From an uncultured Lentisphaerota bacterium (GTDB taxonomy: Bacteria; Verrucomicrobiota; Kiritimatiellia; RFP12; UBA1067), in assembly GCA_900321255.1 (NCBI GenBank), contig ONVK01000007.1, positions 1-41,046 on the forward strand: DNA of 41,046 nucleotides, written 5' to 3'. A program made the position numbers and the translations under genes. Under the pieces are notes generated by a model. It was not told the DNA's origin, did no database searches, and was given only the letters and a program-made list of their open reading frames with translations. Numbering within the stretch: position 1 is the first letter of the stretch; each line of letters starts with the position of its first letter. Shown here in pieces: positions 13,781 through 22,706 of this stretch.

Positions 13781-16033
13781 ATGAAATTCGAATCAACGGT
13801 TTTCAGGTCCCTGCTCTCCGCGGCGGCGCTCGCCGGCGTGTTCGGCGTGCAGGCCTACGCCTCGGTGCAGGACATGCGCAGGGAGATCGATGCGGAAATC
13901 AACGCGCGGCAGAAGGCCAACGCGAGCTATCGCGACATCGTCGGATTCCTCGAAGGGCGCCTTGCATCCGACGATGCGAGGACAAATGCCGCGCTCCGCG
14001 TCCACATCGACAGGAAGATCCTCTCCTTCTGCGCGACGCCCGGTTGGACGAGACTGGGCAGATGGGACAAGGAGTGGGCTGACGGATGTATACCAACCGT
14101 CTGCGAGCGCGAAATCGCAGCTGCGGACTGCCCGCCCGGCGACAAGATCGAATTTCTCCGCGCCCTCGCCCGCCTGCAGGCCGGGAAGAAGGACTACGCG
14201 GCGTCGCTCGCGACCGCCGAGAGGGCTCCGGCGCTCGAGGGGCTCAAGAAAGGTGATGTCTTCAAGGCGCACTGCCTTGTCGCGGACGCCTGCAAATGGG
14301 CCGATCGCTACGAGGATGCGAAGGCCGCGTACCGCAGGGCCGCGGAGACGGATCCCGTCGATGCGGCTAAGGCGCTTGCAAACCTCGCCGTCGACTATTG
14401 CAGCGAAGCGGATGTCGACGCTGCGTGGGCGGCGATCGACGATCCCTATCCCCGGCTTTCGTGGTACTGCGCATCGGGCCGTGCGAAAGAGGTGTCGGAC
14501 GATGCCTTTGCCTATGTCTCCGACGCGGGCAACCCACTGCTGCGCCGCCGCGAAGTGCTGATCCGCTTCTTCGGCGCCGACAAGACCGCTCGCGGCGACC
14601 GTGCGCGGGAGATCGCGCGCGGCATGGACTACTCGGGGTTCTTCGACGGGAAGGTCTTCGGCGAATTTGCAAACGTCTACCGCTTCGGAGACTGGGCGCT
14701 CTTCGCGAAGATCGCCGAGTCGTTCCGGGGGCTCGCCTGGTTCCGGGATCCGGGACGCTATCGCGGCTACCTCTTCTCGCTCGTCGCGACGGGCCGCGGC
14801 GGAGAAGTCGCGAGGAAGGCGGACGAATTCTTCGCGAATGACGCGGCGTCGCAGAAGCCGTCCGTAAAGCCGTTCGACCGCGTCCGCTTCGAGATGCTCA
14901 AGGCGCTTGCCGAGGGGAAGGATCTCGTTCCCGTCGCGAAGGCGGCGAAGCTCGACATAAAGGAGTATGCCCAGGCGCTCCAGATCGCCGCGCAGTGGGC
15001 GCTCAATCTTCAGCGCAACGACGAGTGCGAGCGATACAGCGCGGCATATCGCGCGCTCTTCAGGGAGGTGCCCGAGCGCCGCTACGCCGTAAAGTACTTC
15101 GACAGCCCGGTGAGCTCGATCGCCGCCTGGCGAGGCGTTGCGGATTCGATTGAGAAGTCATACGTCGACGTAAAGATGTGCGGCGAGCTCGACAGCCTCG
15201 AGACGGATGTCGCGACTGGTCGCGCGGAGATCGAGAAGACGGCGCTCGATTCGAAGGACGCGCGCATGGAGGTCTCGCTGTTCTGCGACGTCGAGGGCGT
15301 CAAGATCGTCATGCGCGTCGCCGACGAGAATGCACGCGCCGTCGAGAACGGCTTCGCGGGCGGAATCGGAACGGAATGCTACTTCGCGCCCGGAGCGGGC
15401 GAGCCGTATATCTGCTTCAGCTCCGCGCCGAAGGAGGGCGTCGGCTTTGTCTTCTACACCGCCTATTCGAGCGCGTATTCGCAGCGTCCGGAGTTCGACG
15501 ACGCGAAGAGTCCGTTCTCGCTCCGCCAGGAGACCGCGTTCACGGACGGAGACTATGTGCTCATGGTGACGCTTCCGTGGATTGCCTTCTACCAGAAGCT
15601 CCCCGCCGCGCCCGGTGCGGAATGGCGTTTCGAGTGCCTTGCCGACGGGCATTCCTGGGGCGGCTCGCAGGGCGTGCACGAATCGTCGAGCTGGGGACAT
15701 CTCGTCTTCAACCTTAAGCCGGCGGAGATCGCGGCGATCCGCCGCAGGCTCGTCTACGGCACATGCAAGTCGTGGAGCCGCTCGGGGCACGGGGCTCTCT
15801 CTGAGTTCGACAGATGGGGAGACCCGGTCATGGGCGATCCCGAGTTCTACGAGGCGTGCCTGAAGCCGCTCGAGGCAGGACTCAGGGCGCAGGCGGCGAA
15901 GGTCAGGCCCGACATGAGCGACGACGAGGTCGGCGAGGTGTACGAGAAGGGCGCGAAGGTCTGGATAGGGCTCAGCCACGAGATCGACGCCCTCCGCCGC
16001 GAGTGGTTGCTCAGGAAATACACCGGGATGTAG
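13781..16033 (+). CDS. Exported TPR-like/CBM9-like protein
   Basis: A 750-aa protein with an N-terminal signal peptide (to about residue 27, ending in QAYAS). Residues about 60-430 consist of helical pairs resembling tetratricopeptide repeats (for example DAKAAYRRAAETDPVDAAKALANLA, near 185-210, shown here as a TPR-type motif). Residues about 480-640 resemble a CBM9-like sugar-binding sandwich (AEIEKTALDSKDARMEVSLF, then YVLMVTLPWIAF and SSSWGHLVF). The last 90 residues are helical. Such a layout suggests a periplasmic or surface protein that binds a carbohydrate and a protein partner rather than an enzyme; no catalytic motif is visible. A strong GAGGAAGG ribosome site lies 22 bp after the DUF4091-type gene, so the two are co-transcribed. 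Family assignment is by pattern only. Confidence 0.65.
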   Translation: MKFESTVFRSLLSAAALAGVFGVQAYASVQDMRREIDAEINARQKANASYRDIVGFLEGRLASDDARTNAALRVHIDRKILSFCATPGWTRLGRWDKEWADGCIPTVCEREIAAADCPPGDKIEFLRALARLQAGKKDYAASLATAERAPALEGLKKGDVFKAHCLVADACKWADRYEDAKAAYRRAAETDPVDAAKALANLAVDYCSEADVDAAWAAIDDPYPRLSWYCASGRAKEVSDDAFAYVSDAGNPLLRRREVLIRFFGADKTARGDRAREIARGMDYSGFFDGKVFGEFANVYRFGDWALFAKIAESFRGLAWFRDPGRYRGYLFSLVATGRGGEVARKADEFFANDAASQKPSVKPFDRVRFEMLKALAEGKDLVPVAKAAKLDIKEYAQALQIAAQWALNLQRNDECERYSAAYRALFREVPERRYAVKYFDSPVSSIAAWRGVADSIEKSYVDVKMCGELDSLETDVATGRAEIEKTALDSKDARMEVSLFCDVEGVKIVMRVADENARAVENGFAGGIGTECYFAPGAGEPYICFSSAPKEGVGFVFYTAYSSAYSQRPEFDDAKSPFSLRQETAFTDGDYVLMVTLPWIAFYQKLPAAPGAEWRFECLADGHSWGGSQGVHESSSWGHLVFNLKPAEIAAIRRRLVYGTCKSWSRSGHGALSEFDRWGDPVMGDPEFYEACLKPLEAGLRAQAAKVRPDMSDDEVGEVYEKGAKVWIGLSHEIDALRREWLLRKYTGM

Positions 16034-16078
16034 AGGCAGACGGCGCGGAAACCTGTCTGCGCTATGGGCGACGAAGGC

Positions 16079-16906
16079 ATGAGAAGGGCGGTAAGCGCGT
16101 TTTTTGCGGCGTCTTTCGCCTTTGTCGCCACGTCTGCATCGGCCGAGGACGACGGCTGGGGGCGAGACTACTATGCCGACATCTCGGCGTCGTCGCAGCT
16201 GTTCTCGCTGGGAAGCGTCCGCGCTGACCACTCCGTCTGGATGATGGAGGCGGATTTCGCGCAGCGGCTTTCGGCGTTTGGGCATGTCCTTCTCGGCTAT
16301 TGGTCGTTGAGCGATCTCGGCAGCAGCGGCGACAGGAGCAGGCGGTCGTATGTCTACGAATCGGACCCCAGCCTCTTCTACGGATATGACTGGAACTTCG
16401 CAGACGGGTGGCGGCTGCGGAACAGGATCGGCATGATATGGGTGTTCAACGAAGGATACAACGTGGACGTCACCCACCTCTTCAGGGAATGGACGTACAT
16501 GGGGGAGCTGAAGTCGCCGTTGGTGACGCTGCTTGGACAGGTTCGGGTCGTGGACGGGCTCGGTACGTATGTTCGCATCGGCGCGTTCCGCTCCTTCGAC
16601 ATCGCCGGCGGGATCTTCTCCCTTGCACCGCATCTCTCTCTTCATGGCGGTTCGGGGCGGTGGAACAGGAATCGCTACGGCGACTTCGCCGAAGGCCGGT
16701 CTATTCCGCCGGGCCTTGGCACCGTTGACTACGGAGTGCGGCTGGGCGTTCCGCTCGAGTGGGGGATGAGCTGGTATCTCGATGTCGGCGGATACGACGC
16801 GTTGGATTCGCGGACTCGCACGCAGATACGCGAACGCCGCCGACGCGGATCGACGATGAAGCTCGACGCCTGTTTGGTGACTTCCGGCTTCTGCTGGGAG
16901 TTCTGA
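16079..16906 (+). CDS. Putative outer-membrane beta-barrel protein
   Basis: A 275-aa protein with a clear signal peptide (MRRAVSAFFAASFAFVATSA then SAEDD). The rest shows many short amphipathic strands rich in Tyr, Trp, Phe and Gly (for example GHVLLGYWSL, YVRIGAFRSF, YGVRLGVPLEW) and ends in Phe, the usual C-terminal signature of outer-membrane barrels recognised by the Bam machinery. No enzymatic motif is seen. The start at 16079 is preferred over 16064 because it gives a canonical signal peptide and follows GAAGG, although the spacing is short. It is the last gene of the run begun at 12061 and could be the channel or surface partner of the preceding carbohydrate-binding protein; that link is inference from position. 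Confidence 0.6.
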   Translation: MRRAVSAFFAASFAFVATSASAEDDGWGRDYYADISASSQLFSLGSVRADHSVWMMEADFAQRLSAFGHVLLGYWSLSDLGSSGDRSRRSYVYESDPSLFYGYDWNFADGWRLRNRIGMIWVFNEGYNVDVTHLFREWTYMGELKSPLVTLLGQVRVVDGLGTYVRIGAFRSFDIAGGIFSLAPHLSLHGGSGRWNRNRYGDFAEGRSIPPGLGTVDYGVRLGVPLEWGMSWYLDVGGYDALDSRTRTQIRERRRRGSTMKLDACLVTSGFCWEF

Positions 16907-16922
16907 CGCGCCAGAAACAACG

Positions 16923-16936
16923 ATATACTTTCGTAT
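16923..16936. promoter_or_regulatory. Palindromic operator ATAC-TTTC-GTAT, site 2 of 3
   Basis: The 13-nt core TATACTTTCGTAT is identical to site 1, but the outer right arm has diverged (GTATCC). GTAT ends 25 nt before the -10 box of the gene at 17012. Confidence 0.7.
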
Positions 16937-16958
16937 CCTTGTCTGGCGTGGGCCTGTT

Positions 16959-16967
16959 TGATACAAT
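16959..16967 (+). promoter_or_regulatory. Extended -10 promoter TGATACAAT
   Basis: TGA-TACAAT with TTGTCT as a -35 hexamer 17 nt upstream. The leader to ATG 17012 is about 38 nt and has only a weak GGA ribosome site. Confidence 0.7.
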
Positions 16968-17011
16968 GTTTTCCGTAAACACATCCTTCCCAAAAAGGGC
17001 CAACGGAAAAC

Positions 17012-20000
17012 ATGAAAAGGGCAATTGCTGTCAGTACGATTGCGCTGGTTCTCTCCGTCTTCGGGGACGACCCGTATGTGTACGAATTCGCGCCGGAGGT
17101 CCTGGAGCCGCATTTGCGGGACGCGAGCCAGGCCAAGTTCTTCTGGGCGGCGGACGGCGTCGTGTCCAATGGCGCGACCGCATACTTCCGGTTCAAGTTC
17201 GATCTGGACGACTTGTCAAACGCGACCAAGGACATTTCGCTCTACTACCACCTTGACGACAGGGGAACGGTCTATCTGAACGGGCATCCTCTCAAGCAGC
17301 CTGGAAACTGGTGCTACAACAACAATTGCTTTGTCTTGGGTGAGAACACTATTGCCATTGCGCTCACCAATACAACCTCCGGTTCAGCTGCGATATTCTC
17401 GGTCAAGTGCTTTGACTCGAAAGACTCGAACACCCGTCGGGTCTTGTCGTTCATCCCAAGCGACGCCACGGTCAAGGGTACCGCCAATACCCCGCCGAGC
17501 GGATGGGAGCAGCCGGGCTTCGACGATTCGGCATGGCCAAAGGTCAATGTTATCGGCGACGCCTTCACGGATCCCTGGTACAGCATCAGCTACTTTAACA
17601 TCGACTACTACACGACCCCCGAGGAGCGTGAGCGCTTCGCGAACGGGGACTATGCCGATCCCTCGCTGCCGCCCGGGCTCGAGCAGGAGCCCGATCCCGT
17701 CGCGCGCATCGTGTATCGCGGGTACAGCCCGTTCGTCGAGATCAACGGCCGGCTCCACGCGCCCGATTTCAATATCTGCCAGGCCGGCGACTACTACAAC
17801 GAAAGCGCGATCGTCCGGCTGGCGCGGGAGGGGTTCGACATCGTCCAGCTCAACTTCCTTGCCGAATCATTCTGCAAAAGCGACGGGTCCTACGACTTCT
17901 CGAAAATCGACGACATGGTGCGGCGGGTCCTTGAGATCAACCCGGACGCATATGTGGCCATCTCGCCGCGCTTCATGATGCAGTTCTGGATCCAGACCAA
18001 CATGACCGAGCGCGTCGGCTACGAGACCGGCGACCCGGACGTGAACGCCGGCGACGAGTTCCGGATGCGCGTGTTGCGTCCCTCGCCCGCAAGCGACAGC
18101 TTCCGCGCGCTGGTGGTCGACATGATCAAGAAGCTCGGCGAATACGTCGAGACGAAGCCGTGGCGGAAGCGGCTCGTCTGCTTCCGCCTGAGCTACGGCA
18201 CCTATACCGAATGGTGCTATTTCGGGATGTACGAAGGACCAGACAACGGGCCGCGGATGCAGGAGAAGTTCCGCGCCTATATGAAGGCGAAGAGAAACGT
18301 CGACAACGCGGCTATTCCGCCGCTCGCGGCGCGGAAGCACGAATTCGGAGGCAGCGCCGACCCGAACAAGAACGGTGATCTCCTCGACCCCGCCGAGGAC
18401 CAGCTCGTCCTCGACTACTACGACTGCCTCATCAACACGATGGCCGATTTCCTCCTCGAGATGGCGGATGCGGCGAAGCAGGCGTTCCCGGGACGTCTTG
18501 TCGGCGCCTACTACGGCTACCTCTACGACGACCATCCGCCGGAAGGGGCGACCTCGCTCCTCGACAAGGTGCTCTCAAGCCCGAACGTCGACATCCTCTC
18601 GTGCCCCGCGTACTACAGCAAGGACGGGCGCCGCGCAGGCGGCAGCTATGTGACGCGGACGATTCCGTCGCTCTTCCGCCGCTACGGCAAGCTCGCGCTT
18701 CTCGAGGACGACAGCCGTTTCCACCACATCCGCGACTGGCTTCAGAGCCAGAACGACGGGCAGGGCATGTGCACCGAGACGCCGCACGAGACGGAGATGT
18801 GCATGCGCCGCAACATGCTCAATCCATTCTTCGACGGCGGCGGCATCCAGCTCAACGATCCGATCACGCAGTCCGGATCGCGTCCGCACGCCTTCGACGA
18901 CCCTGCCGTGTTCCGTGCGATAACGGACACGCGCGCCGCGCTCGCGAAGGCGGGAGTCGCGGCGTCGGAGTCCGGCAACGAGGTCGCGGTCGTGTTCAGC
19001 ACGCGTGAGGCCATTCGCCGAGACGGCGGCAAGTGCTCGTACTTCACGTGGAACCTCTACCAGACCTCGCTCCTCTACCTGAACCGCTCCGGAATTCCGT
19101 TCGACCTCCTGTCTCTCGAGGACTATATCGACAACCCCCGCGACTACAAGGTCGTCATGTTCCTTAACGCATTTTATCTTACGCCCGACGAACGCAGAGC
19201 GCTTGTTCAGAGGACACGCAGGCCTGGCATGACGGCGATCTGGATCGGTCCCGCGGGCGGCGTGACGGACAACGGTTTCGACGACGCGGCGATGTCGGCG
19301 CTCACTGGCGTTACCGCGACCGGCGTCGCGCGCCGCTCGAAAATCGTCTGCCGGGATTCTGACGCGACAGAATACAATTTTCTACTTGGCAGTTCCAGGT
19401 ACTACTATTATGCGAAGACGCTCGCGGACGGAGCGCGCGGTATTATCGTGCCCGAGATGCCGGCGGGATCCAATGGGGCTGACGGCAGACTGTATGCGGC
19501 GATTCTGAAGGAAGCCGGAACTCATCAGTATGTGGCACCGGGAAGCTACATCCGCCGTCACGGCGACGTATATATGTACCACACGGGAACGAACGGAACA
19601 CACACGATCACGCTGCCTGACAACGTCGTGAAGGTCCGCGAGCTCTTCACCGGCACGGAATACAACTCAAACGTGATCACGTTGCAATCCGACGGGCCCA
19701 ACACGTGGCTCTTCCGCGCGGCGACAGCGGGCATCTGGCCGGTTGGCGACGACGTCATAGCGGCGCTGAATGCAGACGGAACACTTTCCATTGACGGAAC
19801 GGGAGCGATGGATGATTTCGCCACTGCGGCGGATCTGCCGTGGGATCCCTCGGCGGTCAAGAGCGTGACGATTGGCGACGGCGTGGTTGTCGGAGAGAAT
19901 GCGCTGGCGGGACTTCCCGACTCGGCGACGGTGAATGGCATGAACGTTGGACAGTACAGAAAGCTCTTCGGCGGGCTCGGGATGTCCGGTGTTCCCGAAG

Positions 20001-20248
20001 GATCGGTTGTCGTCTCGCGCACCGAGCTCGAGGCCGCGCAGGCGGCGACGCTTGAAATCGCCGACGGAACCGCGATTCTCGGCATCAGCGTCTGCACTAA
20101 CGGAGATCTCACGGCAGCGACTTCTTCCTGGGCTCCAGTCGCGTTTCGCAAGTCCGATCTCGAAGTCAGCGCAGACGGGACGAAGATCATCGCGCCAATC
20201 CCGGCCAATGCCGAGAAGGGCTTCATGATTCTGCGCTCGGGAGACTGA
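17012..20248 (+). CDS. Large exported glycosidase-like protein with BspA-type C-terminal module
   Basis: A 1078-aa protein starting with a signal peptide (MKRAIAVSTIALVLSVFG). Residues about 20-190 form a galactose-binding-like beta sandwich (YYHLDDRGTVYLNGHPL; W-QPGFDDSAWPK). Residues about 235-680 look like a (beta/alpha)8 barrel of the GH-A clan, most like GH42-type beta-galactosidases, with candidate acidic residues in SYGTYTEW and LLEDDSRFHH. Residues about 690-900 resemble the class-I glutaminase-like and beta domains that follow such barrels. Residues about 905-970 (NADGTLSIDGTGAMDDF, PWDPSAVKSVTIGDGVV, ENALAGLP) match the opening of BspA-type leucine-rich repeat modules, which often mediate surface attachment. 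No specific GH family can be assigned with confidence. It is monocistronic, under operator site 2. Confidence 0.7.
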   Translation: MKRAIAVSTIALVLSVFGDDPYVYEFAPEVLEPHLRDASQAKFFWAADGVVSNGATAYFRFKFDLDDLSNATKDISLYYHLDDRGTVYLNGHPLKQPGNWCYNNNCFVLGENTIAIALTNTTSGSAAIFSVKCFDSKDSNTRRVLSFIPSDATVKGTANTPPSGWEQPGFDDSAWPKVNVIGDAFTDPWYSISYFNIDYYTTPEERERFANGDYADPSLPPGLEQEPDPVARIVYRGYSPFVEINGRLHAPDFNICQAGDYYNESAIVRLAREGFDIVQLNFLAESFCKSDGSYDFSKIDDMVRRVLEINPDAYVAISPRFMMQFWIQTNMTERVGYETGDPDVNAGDEFRMRVLRPSPASDSFRALVVDMIKKLGEYVETKPWRKRLVCFRLSYGTYTEWCYFGMYEGPDNGPRMQEKFRAYMKAKRNVDNAAIPPLAARKHEFGGSADPNKNGDLLDPAEDQLVLDYYDCLINTMADFLLEMADAAKQAFPGRLVGAYYGYLYDDHPPEGATSLLDKVLSSPNVDILSCPAYYSKDGRRAGGSYVTRTIPSLFRRYGKLALLEDDSRFHHIRDWLQSQNDGQGMCTETPHETEMCMRRNMLNPFFDGGGIQLNDPITQSGSRPHAFDDPAVFRAITDTRAALAKAGVAASESGNEVAVVFSTREAIRRDGGKCSYFTWNLYQTSLLYLNRSGIPFDLLSLEDYIDNPRDYKVVMFLNAFYLTPDERRALVQRTRRPGMTAIWIGPAGGVTDNGFDDAAMSALTGVTATGVARRSKIVCRDSDATEYNFLLGSSRYYYYAKTLADGARGIIVPEMPAGSNGADGRLYAAILKEAGTHQYVAPGSYIRRHGDVYMYHTGTNGTHTITLPDNVVKVRELFTGTEYNSNVITLQSDGPNTWLFRAATAGIWPVGDDVIAALNADGTLSIDGTGAMDDFATAADLPWDPSAVKSVTIGDGVVVGENALAGLPDSATVNGMNVGQYRKLFGGLGMSGVPEGSVVVSRTELEAAQAATLEIADGTAILGISVCTNGDLTAATSSWAPVAFRKSDLEVSADGTKIIAPIPANAEKGFMILRSGD

Positions 20249-20303
20249 TTTCGTGTGCGGTTGCATTGCTGTCGGTTTCTGAGGCAGCGGTGAATTGCGG
20301 TGC

Positions 20304-20319
20304 CTATACTTCTGTATAG
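20304..20319. promoter_or_regulatory. Palindromic operator CTATAC-TTCT-GTATAG, site 3 of 3
   Basis: Perfect 6-bp arms with a 4-nt spacer. GTAT ends 25 nt before the -10 box at 20343, the same phasing as site 2 and 1 nt less than site 1. Confidence 0.75.
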
Positions 20320-20339
20320 TTGCTTGAAGGCGGTCCGTT

Positions 20340-20348
20340 TGCTACAAT
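20340..20348 (+). promoter_or_regulatory. Extended -10 promoter TGCTACAAT
   Basis: TGC-TACAAT with a good -35 TTGCTT 17 nt upstream. The box ends 8 nt before ATG 20357, predicting a leader of only 1-3 nt. Confidence 0.7.
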
Positions 20349-20356
20349 AGCACCAA

Positions 20357-22555
20357 ATGAAAAGATGTTCTTATGGTATGATTGTTGCCGCCGCGTGCGC
20401 GGTGACCTGGGGAATCGCCGGAACTGCCTGTGGCGGAGAGGACGCGAGGGTCGCGTCCGATACGCCCGAAAAGGCGCTGACCATGGAGGAGATAGTCTCT
20501 GCTCCGCGGCGCAGTACCGTCAAGACGGAGCTGCCCGGTGATGCCGGCATGTACATTGCGTCCGGCGTCTATGCAAACAGGGGCGTCATGAGGATGGGCG
20601 GCTTCTGCTTTACATACTGGGAGCCCGAGAAGCTGAACTATGACGAGCTTATCGACCTCTGCGTGAAAGAAGGCGTAGGCAACACGCTCCAGTTCTGGCA
20701 GAGCAACGAGTGTCTTCTGAATCTTGCGCGCAAGGCGAAGTCGCGCGGGCTCTACTCGACGTGCATATATTCGGCCGCGACCAACGGGCTCGCTCGCGAG
20801 ATTACGTCGGGTCTTGGCGGATCCTGGATAGGCTACGACTTCGGCGAGAGGTTTACGTTCTCGCTCTACACCGACTGGGGAGACCGCGGCGCGTCGCTGC
20901 GCGCCATCGCCGAGGAGTACATGAACCGCGTCCACAAGCATGTCGGCGATCTCCATGCAGCGGGATGGGGCGACGTGATGGCCACCTCGTCGAACTTCTC
21001 GCTAGACTACGAGGTTGCCGCCGGCGCGGAGATTCCCTGCACAGAGGACTTCCCGTTCGGCGACCTTACTCTCGCATCGGCGCTGAACCGCGGGCTGTAC
21101 CGGCAGTACAACCTTCCGATGTGGGGCTCGCACCTCGCGCACGAGTGGTACAGCTGGATTCCGCACAGAAACCCCTATAAGATGAAGACCCTCGAAACGG
21201 CGTTTCTCCTCAAATACATGACAGGCGCTAAGGTGATCGTCAACGAGAGCGGCAACTGGCAGCTCCAGAGCTCGCTATGCGAGGACTCCCCGATGTCGCA
21301 GTTGCCGACGCCTGTGCGCAAGCTCGCTTCGGGGCTCACCTCCGAGGAACTGAAGGCGGCCGAGAAGTCGGTCTATCCCGAGGCGAAGAAGAAGTTTTCG
21401 TACATCGACTACCGTTCGCCCGTCGCGCGCAAGTACCGCAGGGCCATCAGCGACTTCACGGCGTTCTGCCGCGAGCATCCGGCGCCGAAGGGCCAGCCCG
21501 AGGCGACATGGGCGATCGCGAAGGGCAGCTTCGATCTCGGCGGGCCTAGCTATGTCCCCGGCAACGCCATCTGCCTCGCGTACGACCTTGCGCGGAAGAA
21601 CCCGAACTGGATGTACGGCATTCCCGAGATGAGCTGGGACGTCGTCAGGAAGGCGGTAATGCCGATGCCTCCGATGCTCGCCCCGAACAAGAACATCCAC
21701 TTCTCCGCCTCGCCATACGGCCTCTGCGACATTGTCTCGTTCGCGTGCGACAACGTGACGGCGGAGCACCTCCTCAAAAACTACAAGGTCCTCATGTTCG
21801 CGGGCTGGAACACCTGCTCTCCGAAGCAGTACAGGATACTCTGCGACTACGTGAAGGGCGGCGGGAAGCTCGTGATCGGCCTCGCCCACCTTTCGACGGA
21901 CGACAGGCGCGAATACACGGACAATTCGGTTGGCAAGCTCGTCAACGGCGGCGACTTCACCGAGCTCTGCGGCTTCAAGGTGACCGGCGAGACCCAGCGC
22001 AAGTACTGGGCGACCGGCCCCTCGAAGGAGCGCAACTGCCTCGGCTTTGCCGCGCGCCGCCGCTTCGGCTACATGTGCCTGCCCCTCGGCAGACTCGAGT
22101 TCACCGCGCCAGCGGAGAACTTCGAGGAGCTCGCGGTTGACGACGAAGACGCCGAGCCGTTTATCCTCCGCTGCAGGAACGGAAAAGGCGAGGTGTTCTT
22201 CATGAACTGGTGGGCCTATCCCGCCGCGGCCAACATGGATGTCGGCTGCGGCTCCGAGATAGAGGACGTCGGCATGGTCGGCTATCTCTACCAGTATGCG
22301 GCGAAGCTCGGACGCGGGAACGTCTTCATCACCGGCCGCGACTTCGAGAACCCCGACGAGGACTGCGGCTGGATACTCTACTCCTACTTCCCCGACGAAG
22401 GCAAGGTCTATCTCCTCAACCTCGACTACGGGCGCGAGCGCAGTTTCGTCCTCCAGCAGTTCGGCGACAAGGACTTCGTCACGCTAAAGCCGGGCGAGTT
22501 CCGCATCGTCGAGTCGGTAAAGCTCGACGCAGACGAGAAGCTTAACGCGGAATAG
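20357..22555 (+). CDS. Exported protein, probable glycoside hydrolase-like
   Basis: A 732-aa protein. The N-terminus is hydrophobic (MIVAAACAVTWGIAGTAC) and GTAC could be a lipobox, so it is exported and perhaps lipid-anchored. Residues about 65-430 look like an alpha/beta barrel (GFCFTYWEPEKLNYDELIDLC near the start, then DLHAAGWGDVMATSS and VIVNESGNWQ). Residues about 470-570 (LLKNYKVLMFAGWNT, LCDYVKGGGKLVIGLAHLS) resemble the glutaminase-like domain that follows barrels in GH42-related proteins, and the C-terminus looks like a beta sandwich. This architecture suggests a glycosidase, but no family signature or catalytic pair can be assigned. Operator site 3 and the leaderless-type promoter fix the start. 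Rhamnulokinase follows from its own promoter. Confidence 0.65.
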   Translation: MKRCSYGMIVAAACAVTWGIAGTACGGEDARVASDTPEKALTMEEIVSAPRRSTVKTELPGDAGMYIASGVYANRGVMRMGGFCFTYWEPEKLNYDELIDLCVKEGVGNTLQFWQSNECLLNLARKAKSRGLYSTCIYSAATNGLAREITSGLGGSWIGYDFGERFTFSLYTDWGDRGASLRAIAEEYMNRVHKHVGDLHAAGWGDVMATSSNFSLDYEVAAGAEIPCTEDFPFGDLTLASALNRGLYRQYNLPMWGSHLAHEWYSWIPHRNPYKMKTLETAFLLKYMTGAKVIVNESGNWQLQSSLCEDSPMSQLPTPVRKLASGLTSEELKAAEKSVYPEAKKKFSYIDYRSPVARKYRRAISDFTAFCREHPAPKGQPEATWAIAKGSFDLGGPSYVPGNAICLAYDLARKNPNWMYGIPEMSWDVVRKAVMPMPPMLAPNKNIHFSASPYGLCDIVSFACDNVTAEHLLKNYKVLMFAGWNTCSPKQYRILCDYVKGGGKLVIGLAHLSTDDRREYTDNSVGKLVNGGDFTELCGFKVTGETQRKYWATGPSKERNCLGFAARRRFGYMCLPLGRLEFTAPAENFEELAVDDEDAEPFILRCRNGKGEVFFMNWWAYPAAANMDVGCGSEIEDVGMVGYLYQYAAKLGRGNVFITGRDFENPDEDCGWILYSYFPDEGKVYLLNLDYGRERSFVLQQFGDKDFVTLKPGEFRIVESVKLDADEKLNAE

Positions 22556-22577
22556 CGCGTCTTCCGATTGCACGCCG

Positions 22578-22621
22578 CGTGCCGGGGGCGAGGCCCCCGG
22601 CGAACCTTGTGCCCCGGCACG
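22578..22621. repeat. Nested palindromes between genes
   Basis: A 10-bp inverted repeat CGTGCCGGGG (22578-22587) and CCCCGGCACG (22612-22621) overlaps an alternative 9-bp hairpin GCCGGGGGC (22581-22589) with GCCCCCGGC (22593-22601), so two exclusive folds exist. No T-run follows. It could stop or protect the upstream transcript, or be a REP-like element. Confidence 0.6.
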
Positions 22622-22638
22622 CATCCGCGGCGGATAAA

Positions 22639-22647
22639 TGGTATAAT
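22639..22647 (+). promoter_or_regulatory. Extended -10 promoter TGGTATAAT
   Basis: TGG-TATAAT about 59 nt before rhaB. Unlike the leaderless cases, the roughly 50-nt leader contains a strong AAGGAGG ribosome site. Confidence 0.7.
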
Positions 22648-22706
22648 ACGCATGCGCGGCTGGGTGACCGGCCTGTGGCGTATACCATAAAGCGAAGGAG
22701 GACGGC

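Noticed and set aside
15158-17113. A 651-codon open frame on the minus strand
   Set aside because: It mirrors the TPR/CBM9-like and barrel genes, which have signal peptides and ribosome sites. In GC-rich DNA such antisense frames are common and this one shows no recognisable domain.
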